Counted from the first letter of the stretch, positions 26,230-34,780 are shown. The stretch is 64,000 nt of DNA from an uncultured Roseburia sp. (GCA_910577925.1 CAJTOI010000010.1:1-64000), one strand, 5' to 3'. The notes: generated by a model not told the origin, from the sequence alone. A program made the numbers and translations.

Positions 26230-26700
26230 TTTCAAATTCCGGAACCACATTACCACTCCAGCTGCGAAAGCCACGCGTTCACCCTTTCCTCCCGCCGCTT
26301 TTCTGCTCTCCTCTCCGGCTTGCCGAGCACCAGCTCCCCGCAGATACGCCCGTCCCGCAGAGATGTTTTCCGAACAGATTTCCCGCAAAAAAACCGACGA
26401 AAAGCCCTGCAATCACCGGGAAAAGCCCTTTTATAAAATAAATCCGTTTTAGATCCGTACCGGTAAATCCCAAGGCTTTATACAGTGAGATTGCATACCG
26501 GTTTTTCTCCACAATCAGCCGCATAAACAGCAGGACTACGACGGCCGTCACAAGCGCAGCAGACAGCATCGACAGCGCTCCATCCACCGTTCCTTTTCGG
26601 CTAAATGCCGTATATCGTATACTCCGTTTCCTTTCCGTCCGGCATAAGCCGCAGCGTATCGCCGATCTGCCACAGACGGCATCCCCCGTTTTTCTGCTAC
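26230..26700 (-). pseudogene. Decayed FtsX-type ABC transporter permease
   Basis: Fragments of one permease lie in different frames. An extracellular-domain piece (WQIGDTLRLMPDGKE, then YTIYGI) ends at a stop codon near 26603. Then, in another frame, comes the C-terminal membrane part (LLFMRLIVEKNRYAISLYK, ALGFTGTDLKRIYFIKG, then two helices), after which the frame shifts again. Most of the middle is missing. The remnant occupies the gap between sigH and the PIN-like gene and has no ATPase partner nearby. Confidence 0.75.
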
Positions 26701-26726
26701 TCTGCGTGGCATTTCTCTGAAAGAAA

Positions 26727-26753
26727 AAAGACAGCCCGCATCGGCCGTCTTTT
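26727..26753 (-). terminator. sigH terminator
   Basis: 11-bp stem with one G-U pair (AAAAGACGGCC with its partner) and a T6 tail on the minus strand, starting 11 bp after the sigH stop. Confidence 0.85.
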
Positions 26754-26763
26754 CCCTTTTTGC

Positions 26764-27363
26764 TCACCGTATTTTTGCCCGGATTCTCGACAGCGCATTG
26801 TCAATCGCCTTCGGGCTCTTCCCGAGCTTTTCCGCAATCTGCCTGTAATTGTGCCCGGCCAGATACTCGTCTAACACCTCCTGCTCCATGGCGCTTAAGT
26901 GACGCTTTACTTCCTCCCAGAACTGCGCAAGATTCTCCTGCGCGATCACAAGCTGTTCGGGGTTATCCATCGTATCCGTCGACAGCGTTTCCGCCAGAGA
27001 CTTCCCCTCCTCATCCGTTTTCGAATAGAAGGACACATAGGAATTGAGCGGCGCATGCTTCTTTCGGTTAGACGCCTCCACCGCACTGTAGAGCTGTCTT
27101 GTAATGCACAGCTCCGCAAAATGAAAAAACGAACTCTCCCGCTCCGCCCGGTAATCGCGGATCGCCTTGAACAGCCCTATCATTCCCTCCTGGATTAAAT
27201 CGTCGGTATCGCCGCCGATCAGATACATCGCATTCGCCCTCCGGAGTACCAGCGGCTTATATTTCCCCAGAATATAATCCATAATCCCGTCATTCCCCTC
27301 CCGCAGCATTCCGATCAGCTGCTCGTCGGAAAACTTCTGATATCCCTCCATCTTCCCCCTCAT
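26764..27363 (-). CDS. sigH: RNA polymerase sigma-H factor
   Basis: 199 residues. Sigma-70 family with region 2 (GGDTDDLIQEGMIGLFKAIRDY) and region 4 helix-turn-helix (LAGHNYRQIAEKLGKSPKAIDNALSRIRAKI), closest in pattern to Spo0H/SigH, which directs early stationary-phase and sporulation genes. It lies 62 bp after rlmB, its normal neighbourhood in Firmicutes. An ATG four codons in (27351) is the alternative start; neither has an ideal ribosome binding site. Confidence 0.92.
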   Translation of the reverse strand: MRGKMEGYQKFSDEQLIGMLREGNDGIMDYILGKYKPLVLRRANAMYLIGGDTDDLIQEGMIGLFKAIRDYRAERESSFFHFAELCITRQLYSAVEASNRKKHAPLNSYVSFYSKTDEEGKSLAETLSTDTMDNPEQLVIAQENLAQFWEEVKRHLSAMEQEVLDEYLAGHNYRQIAEKLGKSPKAIDNALSRIRAKIR

Positions 27364-27425
27364 TCTGCCGCCGCACGCGGCTCATTCGGAAAACACTGTG
27401 TATCGCCGAAAATTTCTGCAGCGGT

Positions 27426-28169
27426 TTATTTCCCGCGCCGCTGTCTCACAATCTCATAGGCAAGCACGCCCGCCGCCACGGATGCATTCAGGGAATCGAT
27501 CTCTCCCTTCATCGGAATCGACGCCGTAAAGTCGCAGTTTTCCCTCACCAGTTTGCCGACGCCCTCCCCCTCGCTTCCGATGACAAGGCCGATCGGTCCG
27601 CGCAGATCCAGATCGTACATCTCGGTACCGTTCATATCCGCGCAGACAAACCAGACGCCCTGCGCCTGCAGCTCCTTTATCGTCGCCGTCAGGTTCGTCA
27701 CCTTCGCCACCGGCGTATAATTGACGGCCCCGGCGGATGTCTTTGCCACCGTCGCCGTGAGTCCCACGGCCCGGCGTTTCGGGATAATCACCCCGTGGGC
27801 TCCGGCAAGATTTGCCGTCCGGATAATCGCCCCGAGATTATGCGGGTCCTCAATATTGTCAAGCACAAACAAAAACGGCGGCTCTCCCCTGTCCCTTGCA
27901 GCCGCAAGGATGTCCTCCACTTCGGCGTACGCGTAAGCCGCGGCGACGGCGATGACGCCCTGATGCTTTTTCGTCTCGGAAAGCCCGTCCAGACGCTCTC
28001 TGTCCGCATAGCAAATCACGGTGTCATGCTTTTTGGCCTCTCTTATTATCGTGCACACCGGACCGTCCTTGCAGCCGTCAAGCACAAACAGCTTATCAAT
28101 CGTCTTCCCCGAACGGAACGCTTCCAGCACCGCATTTCTTCCCTCAATCTTTGATTCCTCGTATCCCAT
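27426..28169 (-). CDS. rlmB: 23S rRNA (guanosine-2'-O)-methyltransferase RlmB, SpoU family
   Basis: 247 residues from ATG 28169; GGAGG lies 5 nt upstream, while the longest ORF (28202) overlaps mrnC and places that site inside the gene. N-terminal substrate-binding domain, then the trefoil-knot SPOUT fold with motif 1 NLGAIIRTANLAGAHGV, motif 2 GLVIGSEGEGVGK and motif 3 SIPMKGEIDSLNASVAAGV. It methylates a conserved guanosine of 23S rRNA. The operon order cysE-cysS-mrnC-rlmB-sigH supports the assignment. Confidence 0.95.
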   Translation of the reverse strand: MGYEESKIEGRNAVLEAFRSGKTIDKLFVLDGCKDGPVCTIIREAKKHDTVICYADRERLDGLSETKKHQGVIAVAAAYAYAEVEDILAAARDRGEPPFLFVLDNIEDPHNLGAIIRTANLAGAHGVIIPKRRAVGLTATVAKTSAGAVNYTPVAKVTNLTATIKELQAQGVWFVCADMNGTEMYDLDLRGPIGLVIGSEGEGVGKLVRENCDFTASIPMKGEIDSLNASVAAGVLAYEIVRQRRGK

Positions 28170-28201
28170 CATTTCCTCCCTGTTACCGCACGCCTTTGTC
28201 A

Positions 28202-28636
28202 TTAAAAGCTCAAATGCATCCCGTCTGCGCCGAACCGCACCAGCTCTACAATCCGCGGAAACTCATCCCGCAGATACAGCCACCCTATCAGAGCCTCAAA
28301 GCCTGTCGCCTTCCGGTAATCCGACATCGTCGCATTTTTTGCCATCGTGGGCGATTTGGCATTTCTGCCCCGCCGGTAAATATCCTGCTCCTCCTCCGAG
28401 AGCAGCGGGAGAAGCAGCTCCATCATCTCCGCCTGCGTGTGTGCCTTCACGATTTGGCTTGTCCGCTTATGCAGCTCTCCGGCCCGGGTATTGCCGCCCG
28501 CCACCACCACGGACCGGATCACCAGATCGTAGATACCGTCCCCGATATACGCCAGCGTCAGCGGCGAGTACGTGCGGATATCCACATCTGGCATGCCGAA
28601 TGTCTCTTTTATATAGGAATAAATCCCCTCCGTCAT
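28202..28636 (-). CDS. mrnC: Mini-ribonuclease III
   Basis: 144 residues from ATG 28636 with GGGAGGAA upstream; longer in-frame starts overlap cysS. It is a stand-alone RNase III catalytic domain without a double-strand RNA-binding domain. The signature is SPLTLAYIGDGIYDLVIR (catalytic D in the GD pair), followed by the second acidic cluster LLSEEEQDIYRRGRNAK. It matures 23S rRNA ends. It starts 19 bp after cysS, as in other Firmicutes. Confidence 0.93.
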   Translation of the reverse strand: MTEGIYSYIKETFGMPDVDIRTYSPLTLAYIGDGIYDLVIRSVVVAGGNTRAGELHKRTSQIVKAHTQAEMMELLLPLLSEEEQDIYRRGRNAKSPTMAKNATMSDYRKATGFEALIGWLYLRDEFPRIVELVRFGADGMHLSF

Positions 28637-28655
28637 TTGTTCCTCCCAAATACGC

Positions 28656-30092
28656 CTATACAAGACTCCAGACAACGCCCTCTCTGGTGTCTTTGAGCGC
28701 GATTCCCTTTGCGAGAAGTTCGTCGCGGATCGCGTCCGCGCGCGCAAAATCTTTTTCTTTCTTTGCCGCTTTGCGCTCCTCGATTTTCGCCAGAATAAAC
28801 TGCTCAAGTTCGGCGTCCACGCCGTCCTCCGCCGCGGTCTCCCCTGCCGTCAGAAGATTTAAGGAGAGCACCCCGTCAAAATCGGCAAACAGCGCAAGCT
28901 TTGTGGCCGCGTTCAGATCGGCTTTGAGCAGATCGTAGAGAATCGTGACCGCCGTCGACGTGTTCAGATCCCCCGAGAGCGCCTCCGCAAACTTTGCCCG
29001 GTACGCGTCAAAATCAGCCTGAACGAGTTCCCCGGCGCCGTTTTCCTCCGAAGTCTTTTTCAGCTCCGCAATCTTTTTCACAAGCTTTGTGTACGCCGCG
29101 CTCACATTGTCGAGCACCTCATAGGAAAATTCCAGCGGCTTGCGGTAGTGGGACTGCAGACAGAACATGCGGTACACGATCGGGTCATACCCCTTTTCCT
29201 CCAGCAGCGACACGGTCAGAAAATCTCCTTTCGACTTGCTCATCTTGCCGGATTTATCGTTCAGGTGGTTGACATGGAACCAGTAATTGCACCATTTATG
29301 CCCGAGATAGCTCTCCGACTGTGCAATCTCATTTGTGTGATGCGGGAAAATATTGTCCACACCGCCGCAGTGGATATCCATATACTCGCCCAGATGCTTC
29401 ATGCTGATGCAGGAGCACTCGATATGCCAACCCGGATAGCCGACGCCCCAGGGGCTCTCCCATTTCAATGCCTGATCCTCGAACTTTGACTTTGTAAACC
29501 ACAGCACAAAGTCGTTTTTGTTTCTCTTGTTTGCGTCTTCCTCCACATCCTCGCGGACGCCCACAAGAAGCTCCTTTTCGGTCTGCGAAGAAAACACATA
29601 GTAATCGTCGAGTTTTGACGTGTCAAAATAGACATTGCCCCCGGCCGTATAGGCAAAGCCTTTTTCCAGCAGCGCTTCCACCATGTGAATAAACTCGGGT
29701 ATGCAGTTGGTCGCAGGCTCCACCACATCCGGCGTCTTAATATTTAATTTCGCACAGTCCGCAAAAAACGCATCCGTGTAAAACTTTGCAATCTCCATCA
29801 CCGTCTTGTGCTCGCGCTTTGCGCCCTTTAGCATCTTGTCCTCGCCGGTGTCCGCGTCAGAGGAGAGATGTCCCACATCGGTGATATTCATGACGCGCTT
29901 TACCTCATAGCCGACATAGCGCAGGGATTTCTCCAGAATATCTTCCATAATATAGCTGCGCAGATTGCCGATATGCGCATAGTGATACACGGTCGGCCCG
30001 CAGGTGTACATGTTGATTTTCCCGTCCTCATTCGGGATCACCGTCTCGACTTCTCTCGTCAGTGTATTGTAAAATCTGAATTTGTTCTCCAT
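28656..30092 (-). CDS. cysS: Cysteine-tRNA ligase
   Basis: 478 residues, standard size. Class I synthetase with HIGH-type motif HIGN (residues 40-43) after the zinc ligand in YTCGPTVY, further zinc-site residues in WHIECSC and FPHHTNEIAQSE, and KMSKS at 283-287. The C-terminal helical domain ends in AIRDELLAKGIALKDTREG. Downstream of cysE and under the same T-box leader. A short GC-rich hairpin lies in the 60-bp gap after cysE (about 30130-30155). Confidence 0.97.
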   Translation of the reverse strand: MENKFRFYNTLTREVETVIPNEDGKINMYTCGPTVYHYAHIGNLRSYIMEDILEKSLRYVGYEVKRVMNITDVGHLSSDADTGEDKMLKGAKREHKTVMEIAKFYTDAFFADCAKLNIKTPDVVEPATNCIPEFIHMVEALLEKGFAYTAGGNVYFDTSKLDDYYVFSSQTEKELLVGVREDVEEDANKRNKNDFVLWFTKSKFEDQALKWESPWGVGYPGWHIECSCISMKHLGEYMDIHCGGVDNIFPHHTNEIAQSESYLGHKWCNYWFHVNHLNDKSGKMSKSKGDFLTVSLLEEKGYDPIVYRMFCLQSHYRKPLEFSYEVLDNVSAAYTKLVKKIAELKKTSEENGAGELVQADFDAYRAKFAEALSGDLNTSTAVTILYDLLKADLNAATKLALFADFDGVLSLNLLTAGETAAEDGVDAELEQFILAKIEERKAAKKEKDFARADAIRDELLAKGIALKDTREGVVWSLV

Positions 30093-30152
30093 GTTTCTTT
30101 TCCGTCCTTCTGTTAGATTTGTTTATACGGGCGGGCCCAAAAGGCCGCCCGC

Positions 30153-30818
30153 CTACTGTTTTGCCAGCTGACGCACCGCATTCTCGAGGTCAAGCACACG
30201 GTTTACAAGCTCCGCGTTCTCCCGCTGCAGCACGGTGATATCCTCTTTGACCGGATCCGGCAGATGTACCTGGTCCATATCGCTGCGGGGAATTTTCACG
30301 TTGTTGCGCTTTACGATACGGCCCGGGACGCCCACCACCGTACAGTTCGGCGGAACCTCCTCAAGCACGACGCTGCCGGCCCCGATTTTGGAATTTTCCC
30401 CGACGGTAAACGATCCGATAATCTTCGCTCCGGCGCTGATCATCACGTTATCCCCGATGGTCGGATGACGCTTTCCGGTCTCCTTCCCGGTACCGCCTAG
30501 CGTCACACCCTGATAGAGGGTCACATTGTCCCCCACGATCGCGGTCTCCCCGATAATCACACCGCTCCCGTGGTCGATAAAAAATCCCCGTCCGATCGTC
30601 GCCCCCGGGTGTATCTCGATCCCGGTCTTGCGCGCCGCCCGCTGGGAGATGGCCCGCGCCCGGAAATAGTGTCCTTTCTGGTACAGTTTATGCGCCCGCC
30701 TGTAGCTTAACATCACGCGGAAACTCGGATAGAGCAGAACCTCCATCGGAGATTTGATCGCCGGGTCTCTTTCACGGATTACCTGAAATTCCTCTCTGAT
30801 ACGTGTTATGATTCCCAT
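30153..30818 (-). CDS. cysE: Serine O-acetyltransferase
   Basis: 221 residues. Left-handed beta-helix with hexapeptide repeats from about residue 68 (IHPGATIGRGFFIDHGSGV, IIGETAIVGDNVTLYQGVTL, GGTGKETGKRHPTIGDNV). The catalytic histidine is in DHGSGVVIGE-type context (here IDHGSGVIIGE). It makes O-acetylserine, the cysteine precursor. The short N-terminal helical part is typical of Gram-positive CysE/EpsC. A coiled-coil tail follows at about 195-218. First gene behind the Cys-type T-box, so expression should rise when uncharged tRNA-Cys accumulates. Confidence 0.95.
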   Translation of the reverse strand: MGIITRIREEFQVIRERDPAIKSPMEVLLYPSFRVMLSYRRAHKLYQKGHYFRARAISQRAARKTGIEIHPGATIGRGFFIDHGSGVIIGETAIVGDNVTLYQGVTLGGTGKETGKRHPTIGDNVMISAGAKIIGSFTVGENSKIGAGSVVLEEVPPNCTVVGVPGRIVKRNNVKIPRSDMDQVHLPDPVKEDITVLQRENAELVNRVLDLENAVRQLAKQ

Positions 30819-30889
30819 AAATTATCACTCTCTTTCCACACCCATGTCATTTTGTCCGCAGAATCCCGCACAGCGATAAAAATATGGTA

Positions 30890-31040
30890 AAAAAGCGGAC
30901 TACTTCATCCCAGAGACGAAATAATCCGCGGTTCCATTCTATTGAAAATCGATTGATTTTCCCTCGAAGCACGCAACATGTGCAAGATCGCTTCTGTTAC
31001 GCTTCCCGTTCTGCGCTTTTACCATGACAAAATATTCGTA
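30890..31040 (-). promoter_or_regulatory. T-box leader of cysE-cysS (probably tRNA-Cys)
   Basis: On the minus strand the T-box sequence AGAATGGAACCGCGG (30926-30940) precedes a 13-bp terminator hairpin (30895-30929, fully paired with two G-U pairs) and T6. The T-box sequence overlaps the 5' arm of the terminator, so antiterminator and terminator are mutually exclusive. A TGC codon followed by AC at 30982-30984 is the best specifier candidate. The upstream stem I region is short. Cysteine genes downstream agree with Cys specificity. Confidence 0.85.
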
Positions 31041-31046
31041 TATTAT

Positions 31047-31075
31047 AGTTTATGCACTTTCCTCCTATTTGTCAA
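31047..31075 (-). promoter_or_regulatory. cysE operon promoter
   Basis: TTGACA (31070-31075) on the minus strand, with TAAACT 17 bp downstream (31047-31052); a better TATAAT (31042-31047) would require a 22-bp spacer. Lies immediately after the ispF stop codon. Confidence 0.6.
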
Positions 31076-31082
31076 TTCTTTT

Positions 31083-31634
31083 TTACTCGGCTGCGCTGCC
31101 GCTGCAGCCGCCGCAGCCCGCACAGCCCGCCGCCGAATCCGCCGCGATGCTGCTGCCCTCATAAAACGAGGTCAGCGCGCAGATTGCCTGCGCGGAAATT
31201 CCCTGCTCGGTGCCTGTAAAGCCAAGTCCCTCCTCCGTGGTCGCCTTGACATTCACCTGCCCCAAAGAAATTCCAAGCGTCTTTGCAATAGTTTCTTCCA
31301 TCTGCGCGATATACGGGCGCATCTTCGGTTTCTGCGCGATAATCGTGGCGTCGATATTCTCCACCACATATCCGCTCTCCTCCAGCAGCTTTCCCACATG
31401 CGCGAGCAGCTTTACGCTCGAGATGCCCGCATACTGCGGGTCGGTGTCCGGAAAATGTTTTCCGATATCCCCGAGCGCCGCGGCTCCCAAAAGCGCATCC
31501 ATAACCGCATGCAAAAGAACGTCGGCGTCCGAGTGTCCCAGCAGACCCAGACTGTGAGGAATTTTCACCCCGCCGACAATCAGGTCCCTTCCCTCCACAA
31601 GCCTGTGCACGTCATATCCCATTCCTACTCTCAT
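31083..31634 (-). CDS. ispF: 2-C-methyl-D-erythritol 2,4-cyclodiphosphate synthase with Cys/Gly-rich tail
   Basis: 183 residues. Core residues 1-160 are a standard IspF trimer subunit of the MEP isoprenoid pathway: metal ligands in GYDVHRL (D8, H10) and H42 of the HSDADVLLHAVMDALLGA block, plus DIGKHFPDTDP and the late ATTEEGLGFTGTEQGI. The usual protein stops near residue 158; here about 22 extra residues follow, rich in Ala, Gly, Ser and Cys (C171, C174, C177). Upstream gene is the SGNH-like protein 34 bp away. Confidence 0.94.
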   Translation of the reverse strand: MRVGMGYDVHRLVEGRDLIVGGVKIPHSLGLLGHSDADVLLHAVMDALLGAAALGDIGKHFPDTDPQYAGISSVKLLAHVGKLLEESGYVVENIDATIIAQKPKMRPYIAQMEETIAKTLGISLGQVNVKATTEEGLGFTGTEQGISAQAICALTSFYEGSSIAADSAAGCAGCGGCSGSAAE

Positions 31635-31668
31635 CCGAATCCTCCTTCCGCCGCTTCCGGCAGGGTTT

Positions 31669-32739
31669 TTAGTTCACGGTCTCATACACAAATCCATAGC
31701 CTTCCGCCTCCACCCGTTCTCTGAACCGGTAAAAGGTATCCGAAAGCTTCTGCAATTCGGCGTCTTTATTTTCCGGCGTAATCTCCTGCTCCGCCGTGCC
31801 GATCTGCTCCGCCATCCGGTCTGTCACCGCGGGCCCGCCGTGGATATAATCCATATACTGATACATATCGGTGATCGTCCCCGCCTCATTGAAGTCCGTG
31901 GCATAAAACCGGACATTTTCGTAAGGAAGCAGACGGCTCATACATACATCCAGCGTGTGCAGATACGCATCAAGCAGCCCTTTCTCATACGCGTCGTCCC
32001 ACCAGACGATATTGTAAGGGGGGATAAAAAACAGAAACTGCGTCTTTGGATGCGCCGCGACCAGCGCCTCCAGGCGGTTTAAGTTTTCCTGCACATGCGC
32101 CCCCATATAATCCGCCGGCTTTTTCTCCTCAAGCATCCCCGCGCCGGGACAGTGCATCTTTAACACCTCCTCGGGTCCAAGCGGACTGCCCCGGTTAATC
32201 TGATACAGGAGTCCCTCGCAGGGTTCCTGCCGCGACATCTCGATCATGCGGGGAATTTTTTCCGCCAGGACATCCATATTCCACAGATACTCCACATCGT
32301 CAAAGGGATTTTTGTTGACCAGATACGCCACATCCTCCGAGATAACGGACATATCCGGGTCGTTGTAAAAAGAAAACACATCCACGCCGTAAAAGACACG
32401 GGATAACTCATGCTCCTCAAAAGCCGTCTGTAAATAGAACGCGAGGAGCGGCGCCGAAGCGGAACCGCCGACCGCCTTTACGGTTCTTCCCCCAAAGCGT
32501 TCGTCAAGCGTCTCCGTGTTCATACTCATCACCACGGAAGAACCCGCCAGCACATTGTCGTAGGCAAAATTTCTCAGCATCCCCGGTACCTGGTACTCTT
32601 TCTCCTCCTCCACAACGGCAAGCCCGAACCACGGCTCATGATAGTGAAAAAACGGGTCCGCAAGAAACACGAGCAGAGCCGGCGCGCCGAAAAAGACCAG
32701 CGCCGGACACAGAAAACGCAGCCAGCTTCTCTCTCTCAT
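31669..32739 (-). CDS. SGNH-hydrolase-like membrane-anchored protein partnered with MBOAT
   Basis: 356 residues from ATG 32739 (AGGGAG upstream; the ORF's earlier ATG has no spacing to a site). One N-terminal membrane helix (about 8-28), then an extracytoplasmic domain. The GSS at residues 66-68 (VLAGSSVVMSMNTE) and the late DYIH fit the nucleophile block and DxxH block of SGNH/AlgJ-AlgX-type acetyltransferases. The gene follows an MBOAT acyltransferase by 27 bp, the arrangement known for polysaccharide O-acetylation. The acceptor polymer is unknown. Confidence 0.72.
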   Translation of the reverse strand: MRERSWLRFLCPALVFFGAPALLVFLADPFFHYHEPWFGLAVVEEEKEYQVPGMLRNFAYDNVLAGSSVVMSMNTETLDERFGGRTVKAVGGSASAPLLAFYLQTAFEEHELSRVFYGVDVFSFYNDPDMSVISEDVAYLVNKNPFDDVEYLWNMDVLAEKIPRMIEMSRQEPCEGLLYQINRGSPLGPEEVLKMHCPGAGMLEEKKPADYMGAHVQENLNRLEALVAAHPKTQFLFFIPPYNIVWWDDAYEKGLLDAYLHTLDVCMSRLLPYENVRFYATDFNEAGTITDMYQYMDYIHGGPAVTDRMAEQIGTAEQEITPENKDAELQKLSDTFYRFRERVEAEGYGFVYETVN

Positions 32740-32766
32740 ACCTATCTCCCTGTCACACTCCATCCT

Positions 32767-34275
32767 TTAAAAATTAAAATACAAAAATGCCGTCACGCCC
32801 GAAAATGAAAAGACGCTCAGCGCAAACAGCGCCGTAACCCCCCACGCCTGCCAGCCGCTTACTTCCCGCTCGGTAATCACATCATACGCATTTCTACCGC
32901 AGCAGAGCGCGGCCGCCGCCAAAAGCAGCAGAACGGACAGTACCAGAAACAAGACCGGAAGCGCCTCCGCTCCAAACATCCGCTCCGCGATGCGCTGCAG
33001 CGGGTAATTCCACGATGCACGTACCTGTTTCGTCAATTCCCACACGCTTCCGTTGTAAGTAAAGGAAAACAGCCTCCGGTAGAACTGCATCGCCCCGCCC
33101 AGAGACCCGCTGCGAAACAGCACCCACGCGAGATTGACAAAAAGAAACGTGACAAACCAGCGCAGCCTGCTGGAAAGTCTTTCGACTGCCGGGAGATTCT
33201 CGAGACACAGCATCAGCCCGTGAGCCGCTCCCCACAGCACAAACGACCACGCGGCCCCGTGCCAGATTCCGCTGAGGAGAAATACGATCATGATATTGCG
33301 CAGCTTTTTTGTCATTCCGCGCCTGCTCCCGCCCAGCGGGATATAGACATACCGGGTAAAAAACGCATTCAGCGTCATATGCCACCGGTTCCAGAACTCC
33401 CCGACGGAGTGCGCCCGGTAAGGAGAATCGAAATTGCGGGGCAGGCGAATCCCGAACATCCATCCGAGTCCCACCGCCATATCCGAATAACCGCTGAAAT
33501 CGAAATAGATCTGAAACGTATACGCGAGCATCACGATAAATGCCCCGACCGCGTCCAGCCCTGCCGTATGCCCGTAGCCGTAATCCACCAGAACCCCGAG
33601 CTTGTCCGCCAGCAGCACCTTTTTTGCAAGCCCTGCCGCAAACAGGCAGAGCCCTTTCTGCACCTGCCCCGGGTCAAGCAGATTTCTTTCCCGCACACGC
33701 GCCCCCGCGCCGATCTCTTCAAACTGCGGCGCCAGCTCCCCGTGATTTACAATCGGTCCGGCGACAAGCTGCGGGAAAAAGGTTACAAAATTCAGGTAAT
33801 CCGGCAGCGCATAATGCGGCGCCGTACGGCGCATGCGGTCCGCCATAAAGGAAATCTGCTGAAACGTAAAAAAACTGATTCCCAGCGGCAGCGCAATATG
33901 TTTGAGCGCAAACTCCACCCCCGGCAGACGGTTGAGATTACCCACAAAAAAATCATAATATTTAAAATAAAACAGCAGCCCCAGATTCAGCCCGATCCCC
34001 AGCACGCCAAACAGCGTCCCGGCGCGGCGCCGGCTCAGAACAGATTCTTTTCCCGCGTCGATGCGTGCAATCGCTCCGCTGATACACCAGTTTCCCAGCA
34101 CACTGCAGAGTATCAGCAGCACATAAACCGGCTTCTCATAGCCGTAAAACACCAGCGAAAGCACTGCAAGCGCTGCCTGCGCCGCCCGCGAGAGCCCAAG
34201 TCTGTTCAGCCCGTACCACAAAAACAGCGTGACAGGCAAAAACAAAAACACAAAAACATACGAATTAAACAGCAT
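32767..34275 (-). CDS. MBOAT-family membrane O-acyltransferase (AlgI/DltB-like)
   Basis: 502 residues from ATG 34275, where AGGGAGAG fits; a longer ORF start at 34332 is not supported. About a dozen hydrophobic helices. Family marks are FTFQQISFMAD, FPQLVAGPIV, the DFSGYSDMAVGLGWMFG stretch, NRWHMTLNAFFTRYVYIPLGGSR and the catalytic histidine in LSGIWHGAAWSF. It would move an acyl group across the membrane to a cell-surface polymer with the SGNH-like partner. Confidence 0.92.
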   Translation of the reverse strand: MLFNSYVFVFLFLPVTLFLWYGLNRLGLSRAAQAALAVLSLVFYGYEKPVYVLLILCSVLGNWCISGAIARIDAGKESVLSRRRAGTLFGVLGIGLNLGLLFYFKYYDFFVGNLNRLPGVEFALKHIALPLGISFFTFQQISFMADRMRRTAPHYALPDYLNFVTFFPQLVAGPIVNHGELAPQFEEIGAGARVRERNLLDPGQVQKGLCLFAAGLAKKVLLADKLGVLVDYGYGHTAGLDAVGAFIVMLAYTFQIYFDFSGYSDMAVGLGWMFGIRLPRNFDSPYRAHSVGEFWNRWHMTLNAFFTRYVYIPLGGSRRGMTKKLRNIMIVFLLSGIWHGAAWSFVLWGAAHGLMLCLENLPAVERLSSRLRWFVTFLFVNLAWVLFRSGSLGGAMQFYRRLFSFTYNGSVWELTKQVRASWNYPLQRIAERMFGAEALPVLFLVLSVLLLLAAAALCCGRNAYDVITEREVSGWQAWGVTALFALSVFSFSGVTAFLYFNF

Positions 34276-34490
34276 TGTTTTCTCTCCCTGATATATCTGT
34301 AGTATACCACATCCGCACCGCGGATAAAACAAAAGCCAAAACGGATTCTTTTCATATTTTTCCTCATTCTGCGCACACTATAACCGAAAGAACTTTTTTA
34401 TTTTACAATCCGCGGCTGTGCGCTGCCCGCCGCACCCCGGCATATCTCACGGATATTCGCACAAATGCAGCGCAGAAATGAGGTCCGAAT

Positions 34491-34643
34491 ATGGCATCCT
34501 ATGTGGCCCCGGCTCTCCGGGAAAAATTTGAAACACTGTCCGTCGAATTAAAAAACGCAATCTTAGAGCGGAACGTCCGCATCGAGGACATTCACGACCT
34601 GATCCGCGTCCTCGAGGACATTGTGGCGGAAGCAGAGAATTAG
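34491..34643 (+). CDS. Small conserved-looking protein, 50 residues
   Basis: ATG at 34491 with GAGGTCC upstream, stop at 34643. The product starts MASYVAPALREKFETLS and continues as an amphipathic helical chain ending DLIRVLEDIVAEAEN. The composition (regular heptad-like Leu/Ile spacing, no Cys, acidic end) looks like a genuine folded peptide, not chance coding. It is the only plus-strand gene within many kilobases. No known function. The stretch 34333-34490 before it shows no convincing promoter. Confidence 0.6.
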   Translation: MASYVAPALREKFETLSVELKNAILERNVRIEDIHDLIRVLEDIVAEAEN

Positions 34644-34651
34644 AATTCGAA

Positions 34652-34684
34652 AAAGCCCCCGGAGAACATGTCCCCGGGGGCTTT
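34652..34684 (-). terminator. Terminator of the tRNA-Val/tRNA-Met unit
   Basis: 11-bp GC-rich stem (AAAGCCCCCGG, 34652-34662, with its complement 34674-34684). T5 follows on the minus strand only. It may also serve the convergent 50-residue ORF, whose stop is 8 bp away. Confidence 0.8.
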
Positions 34685-34689
34685 GGCAG

Positions 34690-34763
34690 TAGCGGAAGGG
34701 AGACTTGAACTCTCGACACCACGGGTATGAACCGTGTGCTCTAGCCAGCTGAGCTATTCCGCC
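34690..34763 (-). tRNA. tRNA-Met (anticodon CAT, elongator type)
   Basis: 74 nt. Acceptor GGCGGAA/TTCCGCT, D arm GCTCAGCTGGCTAGAGC, anticodon stem CACGG/CCGTG with loop TTCATAC, T arm GGGAG/CTCCC with loop TTCAAGT (overlapping the stem ends). The initiator-type GGG/CCC anticodon stem is absent, so elongator. CCA is not encoded. Confidence 0.95.
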
Positions 34764-34780
34764 ATATATTTAGATAGATA

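Noticed and set aside
26279..26767. Intact 162-residue permease
   Set aside because: The long frame joins unrelated segments; true permease pieces lie in different frames.
33220..34302. 360-codon plus-strand ORF opposite the MBOAT gene
   Set aside because: Composition rich in Arg, His and Gln, typical of the antisense of hydrophobic membrane genes.
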